Part shown: positions 1 to 8,221 of the stretch, one piece after another
How positions within the stretch are numbered: position 1 is the stretch's first letter
Layout of the letters: every line of letters starts with the position of its first letter
DNA from: Anaerobaca sp035448545
GTDB lineage: Bacteria > Planctomycetota > Phycisphaerae > Sedimentisphaerales > Anaerobacaceae
Direction: 5' to 3'
NCBI GenBank assembly: GCA_035448545.1
Contig: DAOTJE010000006.1
Location: 130,361 to 194,360, forward strand
DNA: 64,000 bases
The notes under the pieces: generated by a model
What the model was told of the DNA's origin: nothing
Seen by the model: the letters and a program-made list of their open reading frames with translations, nothing else
Databases searched by the model: none
Made by a program: the position numbers and the translations under genes

Positions 1-1
1 T

Positions 2-2632
2 GCAGCGCGCGACCGCAAACGGGTCGTGGTTGAGGATGTCCTGAACAGCACGGATCCCAGCACGGAACGGATCAAGTCGTACGGCGTCCAAGCCTATTGT
101 TGTCATCCGCTCATGGTTCAAGAACGCCTCATCGGGACCCTGGCATTTGGCACCCGCACGCGGGCCCGGTTCAGTCCCGAACACATCGCCGTCATGAAAG
201 AGGTGGCCGATCTTGTGGCGGTCGCCATGCAGCGCGTCGAAACGGAAACGGCGCTGCGCCAAAGCCGCGAAGACCTGGCCCGGGCCCAGGCGGTCGGGCA
301 GATCGGCAGTTGGCGTCTGGACGTTCGGCGCAACATCCTGACCTGGTCCGAGGAGAATTATCGGATCTTCGGCGTGCCCCAGGGCGCGTCGATGACCTAC
401 GAGACGTTTCTGGCCATCGTGCACCCCGACGACCGGCAGTACGTGGATGCCCGCTGGAATGCAGGCCTGCAGGGAGAACCCTACGATGTCGAGCATCGGA
501 TTGTCGTCGGCGGGCAGGTCAAATGGGTACGAGAGAAAGCGTACCTGGAATTCGATGCGGAAGGGAAGCTGCAGGGCGGTTTTGGGATCACCCAGGACAT
601 CACGGAGCGTAAGCGAAGCGAACAGATCCTGCAGGAGAGCGAGCAGCGGCTGCGTCTGGCCCTGGAGGGCGGCCGGATGGGTCTGTGGGAATGGGACGTT
701 CAGCAAGAGTGCGGCTTCTGGGACGAGCGCGTGTACGAACTGCTCGGCGCCGATCCGCAGGCCCGACCCTCGGCGGCGGTATTCTTCGAGTGCGTACATC
801 CGGCGGATCGGGAAAGACTACGGGTTCAGGTCCAGGATGTCCTGGCGACCGCCGGCGACTTCCGAGCCGAGTTTCGCGTCGTTCGTCCCGACCGGCGGGT
901 GGCCTGGCTTGCTTTGCGCGGCCGAGTCATCCGCAACGAGCGGACGCAGGGTGTCCGCATGCTCGGTGTGCTGTACGACGTGACGCAGCGGAAGCAGATG
1001 GAGGCGGAGCTGCGCCGCCTGAACGATCGGTTGGAGCAGGAGGTCCGCGCCCAGACGGAGGAACTGGGCAATGCGGTCAGACGCCTTGAGGAGGAGGTGG
1101 CGCGGCGCCGTCTCGCGGAGAAGAGCCTCCGCGAGCGGTCGCAACTGCTGGAGGGCTTCTTCCGTCACACCATTACGCCGCTGGCGTTCATGGATCGTCA
1201 GTTCAACTTTGTCCAGGTTAACGACGCCTATGCCAGAGTCGATGACAAGGTGCCTGCGGACTTCCTCGGCAAGAACCATTTCGACCTGTATCCGAACGCG
1301 GAGAATCGGGCGATTTTCGAAGAGGTGGTCCGGACGAAACGGTCGTACCACGCGCTGGCCAAACCGTTCGTCTACCCCGAACACCCGGAACGGGGCGTCA
1401 GCTATTGGAACTGGCAACTGACCCCCCTGCTGGACGATGCCGGCGAGGTTCAATTCCTCGTGTTGAACCTGCAGGATGTGACGGCACGCCAAGAGGCCAT
1501 GCGCGAACTGGAGAAACGGACGTCGCAGCTGCAGAGGCTGACGGCCGAGCTGTCGGAGGCCGAGGATCGAGAGCGTCGGCGCCTGGCCGAACTGCTTCAC
1601 GATGACCTTCAGCAGCTTCTGGTCGGGTCCAAACTGCGACTCAATATCCTCGCCAGAAAGCTCAAGGGCACGCCGGAAATCCGTGAAATCGTCGACGAGA
1701 CCACCAGCCTGATTACGGAGTCCATTCACAAATCTCGGGGACTGTCCCATGAACTCAGCCCGCCCGTGCTGCATCACGGGGACCTTCGCGAAGTGCTCCA
1801 GTGGCTCATCGAGCAGATTCATACGACGTGCGGCCTGAAGGTCCGCCTGTGGATCGGCGCCGGGGTAGACCTCCGTTCGCAGACGCTCAAGACCTTCGTC
1901 TACAAAGCGGTGCGCGAGCTGCTGTTCAACGTCGTCAAGCACGCCAATGTCAGACGGGCCGCGATCGTGGTGCGCCAGCAGGAGCAGTCCATCCGCCTGG
2001 CGGTTCTGGATAAAGGGCGTGGGTTCGAGCCCGAGCATCTGGATGTGGCCGGACAGAACGGGTTCGGGCTTTTCAATATTCGCGAGCGCATCCAGTTCCT
2101 CGGGGGATCGTTGACCGTCCAGAGCGTTCCCGACCGGGGCAGCCGCTTCATCCTGACCATTCCGCTGACCGTGCCGGAGGAAGCCGCCACTAAGCCGGGC
2201 GCGCCGCCGATCGTGGCGATCTCCTACCGACCCGCCACGCAGCCGGCCAAGGACACGTCCGCCGCCAGGCAACGCTTCCGCATCCTGCTGGTGGACGACC
2301 ACAAGGTCATGCGCGACGGACTGGCCGCCCTGCTGGAGGAGGAACCGGACATCGAGGTGGTGGGACAGGCCGGAAACGGACGGGACGCGATCACCCTGAC
2401 GGGCCAACTGAAACCCGACGTCGTCGTCATGGATGTGGTCATGCCGATCATCGACGGAGAGGAAGCCACGCGCCAGATCAAAGCCCAGTGGCCGCACGTG
2501 CGGGTGGTGGCGCTGTCGATGCTTGAAGAGGACGCCACCCGTGAGCGCATGCTCAAGGCCGGCGCCGAAGTCTTCCTGTCCAAGGCCGGCCCCTCCGAAG
2601 TCATCGCCGCGGCCATCCGCCGTTCGTCGTAG
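2..2632 (+). CDS. Hybrid sensor histidine kinase (GAF-PAS-PAS-PAS-HisKA_3-HATPase-REC), 5' partial
   Basis: The frame is open back to the first base, so the N-terminus lies outside the window; a GTG at 26 is only the first internal start. Counting from that GTG, residues 1-75 are the end of a GAF domain, and PAS domains follow at about 95-195, 210-320 and 372-490, with a coiled coil near 325-370. A HisKA_3 dimerisation helix at about 513-580 carries LAELLHDDLQQ (phospho-His in LLHDD). A HATPase_c domain at about 620-725 has the N box (ELLFNVVKHAN) and G box (GFGLFNIRER). A receiver domain at about 751-866 has LLVDDH, the DVVMPIIDG phospho-Asp loop and a K in LSKAG. HisKA_3 with a NarL-like receiver is the UhpB/NarX class. 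There is no HTH after the receiver, so output must pass to another regulator. No membrane segment is seen in the visible part. The signal sensed is unknown. Confidence 0.9.
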   Translation, partial: AARDRKRVVVEDVLNSTDPSTERIKSYGVQAYCCHPLMVQERLIGTLAFGTRTRARFSPEHIAVMKEVADLVAVAMQRVETETALRQSREDLARAQAVGQIGSWRLDVRRNILTWSEENYRIFGVPQGASMTYETFLAIVHPDDRQYVDARWNAGLQGEPYDVEHRIVVGGQVKWVREKAYLEFDAEGKLQGGFGITQDITERKRSEQILQESEQRLRLALEGGRMGLWEWDVQQECGFWDERVYELLGADPQARPSAAVFFECVHPADRERLRVQVQDVLATAGDFRAEFRVVRPDRRVAWLALRGRVIRNERTQGVRMLGVLYDVTQRKQMEAELRRLNDRLEQEVRAQTEELGNAVRRLEEEVARRRLAEKSLRERSQLLEGFFRHTITPLAFMDRQFNFVQVNDAYARVDDKVPADFLGKNHFDLYPNAENRAIFEEVVRTKRSYHALAKPFVYPEHPERGVSYWNWQLTPLLDDAGEVQFLVLNLQDVTARQEAMRELEKRTSQLQRLTAELSEAEDRERRRLAELLHDDLQQLLVGSKLRLNILARKLKGTPEIREIVDETTSLITESIHKSRGLSHELSPPVLHHGDLREVLQWLIEQIHTTCGLKVRLWIGAGVDLRSQTLKTFVYKAVRELLFNVVKHANVRRAAIVVRQQEQSIRLAVLDKGRGFEPEHLDVAGQNGFGLFNIRERIQFLGGSLTVQSVPDRGSRFILTIPLTVPEEAATKPGAPPIVAISYRPATQPAKDTSAARQRFRILLVDDHKVMRDGLAALLEEEPDIEVVGQAGNGRDAITLTGQLKPDVVVMDVVMPIIDGEEATRQIKAQWPHVRVVALSMLEEDATRERMLKAGAEVFLSKAGPSEVIAAAIRRSS

Positions 2633-2704
2633 CGGTCCGCTCGATCTTCCGCCGCCGGACTCGACGGCAAGGCCTCTCTCGTGACGCAGCGTGGAACGTT
2701 TCCT

Positions 2705-2733
2705 TTGACGGCACCCCGTCCGGCCGGTACACT
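2705..2733 (+). promoter_or_regulatory. Sigma70-like promoter of the 248-aa hypothetical gene
   Basis: TTGACG (2705-2710) and TACACT (2728-2733) are separated by 17 bp and sit 33 bp before the ATG at 2766. The same -35/-10 pair with the same spacing recurs upstream of purF in this window. Confidence 0.6.
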
Positions 2734-2765
2734 CGGCGGGACTTGGTTTTGGCACAGAGGGGAAC

Positions 2766-3512
2766 ATGAACTATCAGTTTGCGTCAGAGAGCGTTTCGCA
2801 GCACATCGTCAAGTACGGCGTGGACATCCGGCCGACGATCTCGCCCGAGCAGGACCGCACCAAGCTCCAGGACTACGGCAACTGGCTGGTCGAACAGTTT
2901 CCCGACGTCTTCGAGACGCTGCTGTCGGGCCCGCGCGAGCTGCGGGTTCAGCGGACGTTTATTCTGCCCGACACCAAGCGGGTGGAGCTGCCGACGTTCG
3001 TGCTGACTCCTCGCGGTCCGGTCTTCACGTTTCCCGAGCGGCTCTTCATCGACCGGCCGCACGAGCTGAGCATTCCCGACAAGGACAAGATCTTCCGCAA
3101 GGCCTTCGACGAGCTGCGGACGCGCTTCGGCGAACGGACCGTCCCGCGCGTGGGCGTCGTCCACGAGTTCGTTTTCGATACGGGATACGTTCCCTCACTC
3201 GATGTCGTTGCCAGCAGCCTCAAGCACGACCTGTGGCGGCAGAGGGCGAAGAACCTGCGCATCTTCATCGAGGCCCCGACAGAGGGCAAGAACGTCAACA
3301 TCGAGATTCGCCCGACGTACCTTCAGCGTGCGGTCCGGCGGAACGAGGCGGTGCCGGCCGAGGACATGAAGTACGGAATCATCGTCAACGTCGATATCAA
3401 CAACCAGCAGATCGCCGCCGACCTGACGAAGGCGGAAGTCAATGACATCCTCGTCTTCGCCAGCGACTACGTCCCCGAGGAGCTGATCCGCTTCCTCAAC
3501 AACGAATACTGA
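2766..3512 (+). CDS. Conserved-looking hypothetical protein, 248 aa
   Basis: The ATG follows AGAGGGGAAC and a sigma70-like promoter. The protein is soluble, acidic/basic-mixed, and has no signal peptide, membrane segment or cysteine cluster. It begins MNYQFASESVSQHIVKYG and ends VPEELIRFLNNEY. The middle has alternating beta-rich stretches (RTFILPDTKRVELPTFVLTP) and a helix-rich segment. I do not recognise the family. It stands alone between the histidine kinase and the convergent mcsB gene, so context gives no function. Codon use and base composition match the neighbours, so a real gene is likely. Confidence 0.75.
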   Translation: MNYQFASESVSQHIVKYGVDIRPTISPEQDRTKLQDYGNWLVEQFPDVFETLLSGPRELRVQRTFILPDTKRVELPTFVLTPRGPVFTFPERLFIDRPHELSIPDKDKIFRKAFDELRTRFGERTVPRVGVVHEFVFDTGYVPSLDVVASSLKHDLWRQRAKNLRIFIEAPTEGKNVNIEIRPTYLQRAVRRNEAVPAEDMKYGIIVNVDINNQQIAADLTKAEVNDILVFASDYVPEELIRFLNNEY

Positions 3513-3515
3513 GAC

Positions 3516-3535
3516 GGCGACGCGCCTACGTCGCC
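3516..3535. terminator. Hairpin between convergent genes (possible shared terminator)
   Basis: GGCGACG and CGTCGCC form a perfect 7-bp stem around the 6-nt loop CGCCTA, between the stop of the hypothetical gene (3512) and overlapping the last codons of mcsB. There is no T-tract on either strand, so factor-independent termination is uncertain. Confidence 0.35.
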
Positions 3536-4656
3536 TGGTTCAGGGCCTGCCGGATGATCTTGGCCCGCAGGGCATCCCGATGGGCCGCGTCGAGCGACTT
3601 GCCGTAGTTCAGTTGCAGGTGGGCCGGAAGGGTCAGCATAAACAGGCGGTTGATCGTGCGGATGGACAAACCCCGGTCGGGGCCGGCTCCTTCACTGCGA
3701 CTCTTTAGCGCGCAGAGCCGGTCAATGGCCGGTGTCGAGGCCTGCATGTGCTCCCGCATGTTCAGTCCGAGCCGCAGGTGGCTCAGCAGAGACAGCGCCT
3801 CCTGCGAGCTGATCAGGTTGGCGTTCTGAAGCAGCGCCGTGGCCCGCGCGATCTTGTCGTCGAGCACGTCCACCTGTTTCGCCAGCAGTTGCCGGCGCGC
3901 GAGCTTCTCGTACTCCACCATCTCCGGGATGATTGAACTCTCGAAAGTGGACACGATCGAGCGCTCGCTGACGCCCAGCGTGACCTGGTTGGAGATCTGG
4001 TACAGATCGCTTGTCGCCTCGCTGCCCTCCCCGAACAGGCCGCGCACCGCCAGGTTCATATCTTTGGCGGCCGCGAGGAACTTCTCGATCTGCCCGGTCA
4101 TCTTCAGCGCAGGCATGTGAAGCATCACCGAGACCCGAATCCCGGTGCCGAGGTTCGTCGGACAGGCGGTCAGATAGCCCAAGCGCGGGCTGAAGGCGTA
4201 GTCCACCTTCTTCTCGATGTCGTCGTCGATCCGGTCGATCTGCTCGGCGCACGCGGAGAGCTGACAGCCGGGCTTGAACACCTGGAGGCGCAGGTGATCC
4301 TCCTCGTTGATCATGGCGGTAAAGAACTCTCGCCGTGCGATGACCACTCCACGCGGGCCTTTGGCCATCGCGTGGTGCCGGCTGATCAGGTGACGTTCGA
4401 CCAGGAAGCTCCGGCTCAGCGCCGGCGCCTGGTCCACGCTGACATAGAAGACCTCATCCCCCAGTTCCAGCGCCATCAAGACCGCCTTGAGCTGTTCAAG
4501 AATCTTGGATTTCTCCTCGACCGAGCAACTGTGCAGGAATTTGTGGCCTGCCAGGTTGCGCGCCAGGCGAATCCGCGACGAGACGACGATATCGGCCAAC
4601 GGGCCGGAACCACTGAACCAGTCGTTGATGTCGTTGCTGATATCCGTAAGCTTCAT
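3526..4656 (-). CDS. mcsB: McsB-type protein arginine kinase (ATP:guanido phosphotransferase)
   Basis: A 376-aa phosphagen-kinase-fold enzyme. In Bacillus, McsB phosphorylates protein arginines and so marks proteins for ClpCP degradation. Visible motifs are VVSSRIRLARNLAG near residues 24-37, the catalytic glutamate region INEEDHLRLQ, and the catalytic-cysteine motif CPTNLGTGIR near residue 165. Family members begin a dozen or so residues before the GPxxDIV motif, so I take the MKLTDIS start at 4656; an ATG at 4680 would add eight residues. It lies directly downstream of the mcsA-like gene (stop at 4701), and the two are probably co-transcribed. No ctsR or clpC is next to it, unlike the Firmicutes operon. 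Confidence 0.92.
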   Translation of the reverse strand: MKLTDISNDINDWFSGSGPLADIVVSSRIRLARNLAGHKFLHSCSVEEKSKILEQLKAVLMALELGDEVFYVSVDQAPALSRSFLVERHLISRHHAMAKGPRGVVIARREFFTAMINEEDHLRLQVFKPGCQLSACAEQIDRIDDDIEKKVDYAFSPRLGYLTACPTNLGTGIRVSVMLHMPALKMTGQIEKFLAAAKDMNLAVRGLFGEGSEATSDLYQISNQVTLGVSERSIVSTFESSIIPEMVEYEKLARRQLLAKQVDVLDDKIARATALLQNANLISSQEALSLLSHLRLGLNMREHMQASTPAIDRLCALKSRSEGAGPDRGLSIRTINRLFMLTLPAHLQLNYGKSLDAAHRDALRAKIIRQALNQAT

Positions 4657-4700
4657 GACAATTACCCGTGAACCCCGCATCCCGAGGAGCGAACCCCGTG

Positions 4701-5195
4701 CTACTCTTGCTGTTTCATCCGATCGCGCAGTTCGGCGGCCCGTTCGTAGTCTTCTTCGCGGATGGCTTTCTCCAATTCCTGGCGCAGGCTGGACAGCTCG
4801 ACCAGCTTCTTCGTCTCGCGAGGCACCTTCGACGGGACCTTGCCGCAGTGTGTGGAACGGCCGTTGTGGGCGTGCTGGATCAGCGGCAGCAGCGAGTGCT
4901 CGAAAACCTCGTAGTCATGCGGACAGCCGAGAGTTCCCTCTCTCTGAAGGCGGTCGAGCGTGAAGCCGCAGTAGGGACAGGCCGAAACCTCGTCGGCCCC
5001 GCCCAGCAGCTCATCGTCCGAGGGCTGCGAAGCAAGCAGGTTGCTGAGCAGGTCGTTGATCGACATCTGGCTCTGCGCGGCGATCCCCTGCTCGGCGGCA
5101 CACTGCTCGCAGATGTGCATCTCGTGGCGAACACCCTCGGTGATCTCTGTCAGATGGATGGTCGCCGTTCGCTTGTTACAGATCTGGCACTGCAT
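4701..5195 (-). CDS. mcsA: McsA-like zinc-binding activator with UVR domain
   Basis: A 164-aa protein built like McsA. The N-terminal treble-clef pair is CQIC...CEQC (residues 3-35). A second cysteine set is CPYC plus two further Cys (about 70-115). The C-terminal UvrB/UvrC (UVR) helix pair has the signature EKAIREEDYERAAELRDRM. In known systems McsA binds zinc through its CxxC pairs and activates McsB. The adjacent mcsB gene on the same strand supports this role. The spacer to mcsB is short (about 20-45 bp depending on the mcsB start), indicating an operon. Confidence 0.88.
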   Translation of the reverse strand: MQCQICNKRTATIHLTEITEGVRHEMHICEQCAAEQGIAAQSQMSINDLLSNLLASQPSDDELLGGADEVSACPYCGFTLDRLQREGTLGCPHDYEVFEHSLLPLIQHAHNGRSTHCGKVPSKVPRETKKLVELSSLRQELEKAIREEDYERAAELRDRMKQQE

Positions 5196-5428
5196 ACGTG
5201 GTCACAAATCCCATTTCCGTCGCGCGGATACCCCCGGCCGGCCGATCGACGCACAGGCCGCCAGACGCGGCGATTTCCGCATCCATTCTACACCAAGATC
5301 GTCTGCGCGTATATCGTCAATTTCGGTCTCCGGACACCAGCACGCTACGCTCTCTCCAGAGGGTCTGTACGCTCGGAACGACCCGCTGGTTTCCCTGACG
5401 GACCGATCCGGTGGTTGGGGCCTCGCCG

Positions 5429-5935
5429 CTACTTGCGGCAATCTCTGAGTTTGCTGAAGCGGCCCTCCAGGCGTTTGTGGACGCTGGCCGGGATCAGGTT
5501 CGACAGGTCGCCGCCCAGCGAGGCGATCTCGCGGATCAGCGTCGAGCTGGTGAACCCGTATTGCTCGCTGGTCATGATGAAAATCGTCTCGATGCCCGCC
5601 ACGGCGCGGTTGGTCATGGCCAGCTGGAACTCGTACTGTACGTCGGTGAGGCTGCGCAGGCCGCGCAGGATGACCGATGCCTGTCGGCGGGCGGCGTATT
5701 CCACCGTCAGGCCCTCGAAGCTCTCGACTGAGACGCCGGGCAGACCTTCGATCAGCTCGGCGATCATCTCGACCCGCTCGGCGGGGGTGAAAAGCTGGTT
5801 CTTGATCGGGCTGCGGCCGACCGCGATGATCAGCTCATCGAACAGTCTCATGCCCCGACGGACCACGTCCATGTGACCGTTCGTGATCGGATCGAACGAG
5901 CCGGGGAAGATCGCCCTGACAAACTTATCGCCCAT
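5429..5935 (-). CDS. coaD: Phosphopantetheine adenylyltransferase
   Basis: CoaD (168 aa) transfers AMP from ATP to 4'-phosphopantetheine, the penultimate step of CoA synthesis, in the cytosol. The nucleotidyltransferase signature FPGSFDPITNGHMDVVRRG lies at residues 8-26, with the T/HxGH-type motif TNGH. The ISSTLIRE-like motif appears as FTSSTLIREIASLGGDLS near the C-terminus, which binds ATP phosphates. Length fits the family (about 160 aa). Two in-frame ATGs exist (5941, 5935). The AAGGA at 5945-5949 is 9 nt from 5935 but only 3 nt from 5941, so 5935 is preferred. The gene is monocistronic behind its own promoter. Confidence 0.95.
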   Translation of the reverse strand: MGDKFVRAIFPGSFDPITNGHMDVVRRGMRLFDELIIAVGRSPIKNQLFTPAERVEMIAELIEGLPGVSVESFEGLTVEYAARRQASVILRGLRSLTDVQYEFQLAMTNRAVAGIETIFIMTSEQYGFTSSTLIREIASLGGDLSNLIPASVHKRLEGRFSKLRDCRK

Positions 5936-5967
5936 AATCATCTTTCCTTAGGGGAACATAAGCCGGC

Positions 5968-5996
5968 ATTATACCCATCCATCCCAGCCGCGGCAA
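5968..5996 (-). promoter_or_regulatory. Sigma70-like promoter of coaD
   Basis: On the minus strand TTGCCG (5991-5996) and a perfect TATAAT (5968-5973) are separated by 17 bp, about 33 bp before the coaD start codon. Confidence 0.7.
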
Positions 5997-6273
5997 GCCC
6001 TGCCGACCTGCCAAAATTCCCGCCGCCCCGAGCGGAGTTGTGCCGGCATACCGCAAGAATCCGAAATCCGAAGCACGAATATCGACGGTCAAAGCATAGA
6101 TCAAATCGCAAAGTGCAAGAATGAGGACGTGATCCGCCGAAGGCGGATTCCGCTGTCTTGATATTTGCTTCTTGCTCTTTGATTCTCGTTGGGTTTGTTT
6201 CGGATCCCTTCGGCTTCGCTCAGGCCAAGTTCGCTGTTTCGAGATTCGAGTCTCCCTCCGTTGGGGTCTCGTC
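5997..6273. repeat. Gene-free spacer with dispersed intergenic repeat text
   Basis: This stretch has no credible ORF. It contains direct and inverted scraps of the type seen at other sites in the window: 'aatccgaaatccgaagcacg' near 6058, the small hairpin ATCCGCC-GAA-GGCGGAT at 6132-6148, a run of cttgctctttg words, and 'cttcggcttcgctcagg' near 6210. A similar order of words (tcaa...gcaagag, ATCCGCG-GAA-GGCGGAT, ttttgctctttgc) recurs at 59124-59220. It reads as a decayed, multi-copy non-coding element. Confidence 0.45.
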
Positions 6274-6279
6274 CGCCGG

Positions 6280-6308
6280 TTGACCGCCGCGAACCGCCCT
6301 GCTATCCT
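6280..6308 (+). promoter_or_regulatory. Sigma70-like promoter of the DUF503 gene
   Basis: TTGACC (6280-6285) and TATCCT (6303-6308) are 17 bp apart, about 65 bp before the start codon at 6374. Confidence 0.55.
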
Positions 6309-6373
6309 GCCGGCGGATGCAAACGGAACCACGGGCTGTACGAGCGCCGCCGCTCGGCGCTGGGAGTCGGGAT

Positions 6374-6658
6374 ATGCTGGTCGGAACGATGACCGCTCAG
6401 ATGTACATGCACGGGATCGGCTCGCTCAAGGAGAAACGCAGCATCGTCAAGAGCGTGATCGGCCGGCTCCAGAGCCGCTTCAACGTCTCCGTCTCCGAGG
6501 TCGACCACCAGGACAACAAGACCAGCGCCGTCATCGGCATCGCCGTCGTCGGCAACGATTCGCAGTTCATCGGCCAGCAGCTCGACGCCGTCCTCAAATT
6601 CATGCGAAACGACGCCCGTTTCTACCTCGGCCAGGTCGACCGCGAAATCTTCTCATAG
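6374..6658 (+). CDS. DUF503 / YlxP-like small protein
   Basis: A 94-aa cytosolic protein. The DUF503 hallmarks are visible: an N-terminal strand MLVGTMTAQMYMHGIGSLKEKR (the SLKEKR motif), then RSIVKSVIGRLQSRFNVSVSEVDHQD, with the conserved 'FNVSVSEVD' strand, and a C-terminal helix ending in FYLGQVDREIF. Family members (YlxP in Bacillus) are found near translation genes and fold as ferredoxin-like proteins; the exact role is not settled. The ATG at 6374 has GGAG seven bases upstream. An earlier in-frame ATG at 6317 lies too close to the promoter and adds an unlikely basic leader. Confidence 0.85.
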   Translation: MLVGTMTAQMYMHGIGSLKEKRSIVKSVIGRLQSRFNVSVSEVDHQDNKTSAVIGIAVVGNDSQFIGQQLDAVLKFMRNDARFYLGQVDREIFS

Positions 6659-6731
6659 GGCCGCATGCGTTTGCATCTGAGAGAACGTCATTTCAGCAAG
6701 ACGAAAACGGAGCCCATAACAATCTCTGAAC

Positions 6732-7082
6732 CTATGCGTCTGTGGTCCACGCACGGTCGTCGGGGAGGACCTGGATGCCTTCGCGGCGGGCGATTTCGAT
6801 GATGGGGGTGGCGGCATCTTCGACCCATTGGCGCTGGCCGCAGGGGATCGGCTCGATCCGGCTGTCGGTACGTGCGGCGACACGCCATAGGCAGTTGACT
6901 GCATCGCGCGAATACGTCCCATCGAACGTGGGCGAGACCACCAGCAGATCGATGTCGCTCCACCGGCTCGGACGGCCGGAGGCGTAGGAGCCGAAGATCA
7001 CACCCATGCCCGGCAGGATGCCCTGCCCAGCGATATTCCGCAGATACCGTCGAACGATCTCTAGAACTGCTGCGTCAGCCAT
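6732..7082 (-). CDS. MNT-type nucleotidyltransferase domain protein (antitoxin partner of HEPN)
   Basis: A 116-aa minimal nucleotidyltransferase. GSYASGRPSRWSDIDLLVV (about residues 31-49) is the GSxxxG...SDxDL active site, with a further acidic region after RIEPIPCG. In characterised MNT-HEPN systems the MNT partner neutralises the HEPN RNase, often by AMPylating it. The upstream HEPN gene (stop at 7061) overlaps this gene's start by 22 bp, which couples translation of the two. The catalytic motif is intact. Confidence 0.85.
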   Translation of the reverse strand: MADAAVLEIVRRYLRNIAGQGILPGMGVIFGSYASGRPSRWSDIDLLVVSPTFDGTYSRDAVNCLWRVAARTDSRIEPIPCGQRQWVEDAATPIIEIARREGIQVLPDDRAWTTDA

Positions 7083-7441
7083 GCCAGGACCTCTTGTGAC
7101 CGGGCCAAATAGCGCGCCGCCTCCTCCGGGCCGGGCGCCGGAGCAAACGCCTCGGGATAGCGGCCTTCAAGACTAAACTGATTCATCTCAGCCAGCAGAT
7201 CAATTTGCCGGCTGTCGGGCTCCAAACCGGCCAACTGACTCAAACGCATCGGATTGTGGATTCGAGGGGGGACATCCCGAGTACGGCGGCAGACGAGCGC
7301 CTTGAGCATCTTCTGCAGGGCCAAATGGGCGAAAAACAACCCATGCCGGCCGTTGCCGTCCTCCACCAGCTTGGCAGCAACGTGCCAGTCCTCATTCGCA
7401 CCCTGACGCCAGTATCCGACTTGTCTGTCCACATCGAACAT
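7061..7441 (-). CDS. HEPN domain protein (putative toxin of MNT/HEPN pair)
   Basis: A 126-aa all-helical HEPN protein. It starts MFDVDRQVGYWRQGANEDW, as many HEPN proteins do ('YW...A..D...A..L'). The helix FFAHLALQKMLKALV is the classic HEPN core, and the RDVPPRIHN segment gives an R-x6-H type RNase motif, followed by the typical 'HNxxxLSQLAGL'. HEPN proteins of this layout act as ribonuclease toxins with an MNT antitoxin, which is encoded immediately downstream and overlapping. The start at 7441 fits the family; the longer frame to 7501 adds a non-homologous leader. Toxicity is inferred, not shown. Confidence 0.82.
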   Translation of the reverse strand: MFDVDRQVGYWRQGANEDWHVAAKLVEDGNGRHGLFFAHLALQKMLKALVCRRTRDVPPRIHNPMRLSQLAGLEPDSRQIDLLAEMNQFSLEGRYPEAFAPAPGPEEAARYLARSQEVLAWLTQQF

Positions 7442-7507
7442 GGTTTCCCAAGGTATTCTAATCGCGCCCCGCCTTGACATCAATGCCCAGAAGAGAACCA
7501 CTCATCT

Positions 7508-8124
7508 CTACTCGTCGGCGAAGAAGAGGCGGCGGGCGGCGGTCAGGCCGCACTTCTGGTGTTTGTGGTAGGCGCAGGCGGCGCGGTCTGTGATCTGCAA
7601 TCCGGATTCTCGCGCCAGCCAGCCGGCGACGGCCGCATCGAGCGTGTACGCCTCGGGAGCCATGAAGCCCGTGGTCAGCAGGACCGAGCGGCACTGAAGC
7701 TCCGCCAGACGCGGCCCGAAATAGGGCTTGCTCTTGCAGGCCAGGATGATGGCCTGCCTTGTCCCCGCGTCGGGCTCGCGCTGCGGCTGGGCGACGATGA
7801 AGTCCATCAGGCCGTTGTGCCCGACATAGACGACGAGGTCCGCCGCGCCGTGAAGGCCAAGCGAATCGGCTCCACAGGGCAGCGTCGTCGGGTTCTTCCC
7901 CGCTGCCGCATCGAGGAAATCCCGGACGGCCTTCTTGATCTCGCGGCCCAGTACAGGTTGTTGGCCGGGTCGTGTCCGTCGCCCAGCGTTTTCGGAACCG
8001 GCACGATCCCCTGATGCTCGTTGTCGCATAAAGCCACGCAGACATGAATGGTCCGAATCTTGTCTTGCGCGGGCACAGAAGTAAGGAGCAGCGAGCCGAG
8101 CACCACGTACGCTGCGATTCTCAT
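7508..8124 (-). pseudogene. Secreted conserved protein gene interrupted by a one-base frameshift
   Basis: The gene starts at 8124 with GGAGG five bases upstream and encodes a signal peptide (MRIAAYVVLGSLLLTSVPAQ). It continues IRTIHVCVALCDNEHQGIVP and reaches DPANNLYWA, where the frame is lost near 7950. Reading resumes in another frame as REIKKAVRDFLDAAAG and runs to the stop at 7508 (KCGLTAARRLFFADE). Adding a single G in the run after TGG restores NNLYWGREIKK. From memory, proteins beginning with an 'HV.VALCDN..QGIVPVP' segment and continuing to NNLYWG occur in several phyla; their function is unknown to me. It may be a true pseudogene or a sequencing or assembly error. Cytosolic retention is unlikely given the signal peptide. 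Confidence 0.75.
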
Positions 8125-8221
8125 GTCGACCTCCGAACAGCCCCACAGCCCCTTTGACTGTATCGGCAACTCGCAGACTTCATTGCCAGCCAATCCTGTA
8201 GGGCGCTTTCCGGGGAGCATT

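Noticed and set aside
818..2767. Long minus-strand frame opposite the histidine kinase
   Set aside because: It is a codon-bias shadow of the sensor kinase gene and shows no family motif.
4668..5876. Long plus-strand frame over mcsA and coaD
   Set aside because: It crosses two well-supported minus-strand genes and has low-complexity text.
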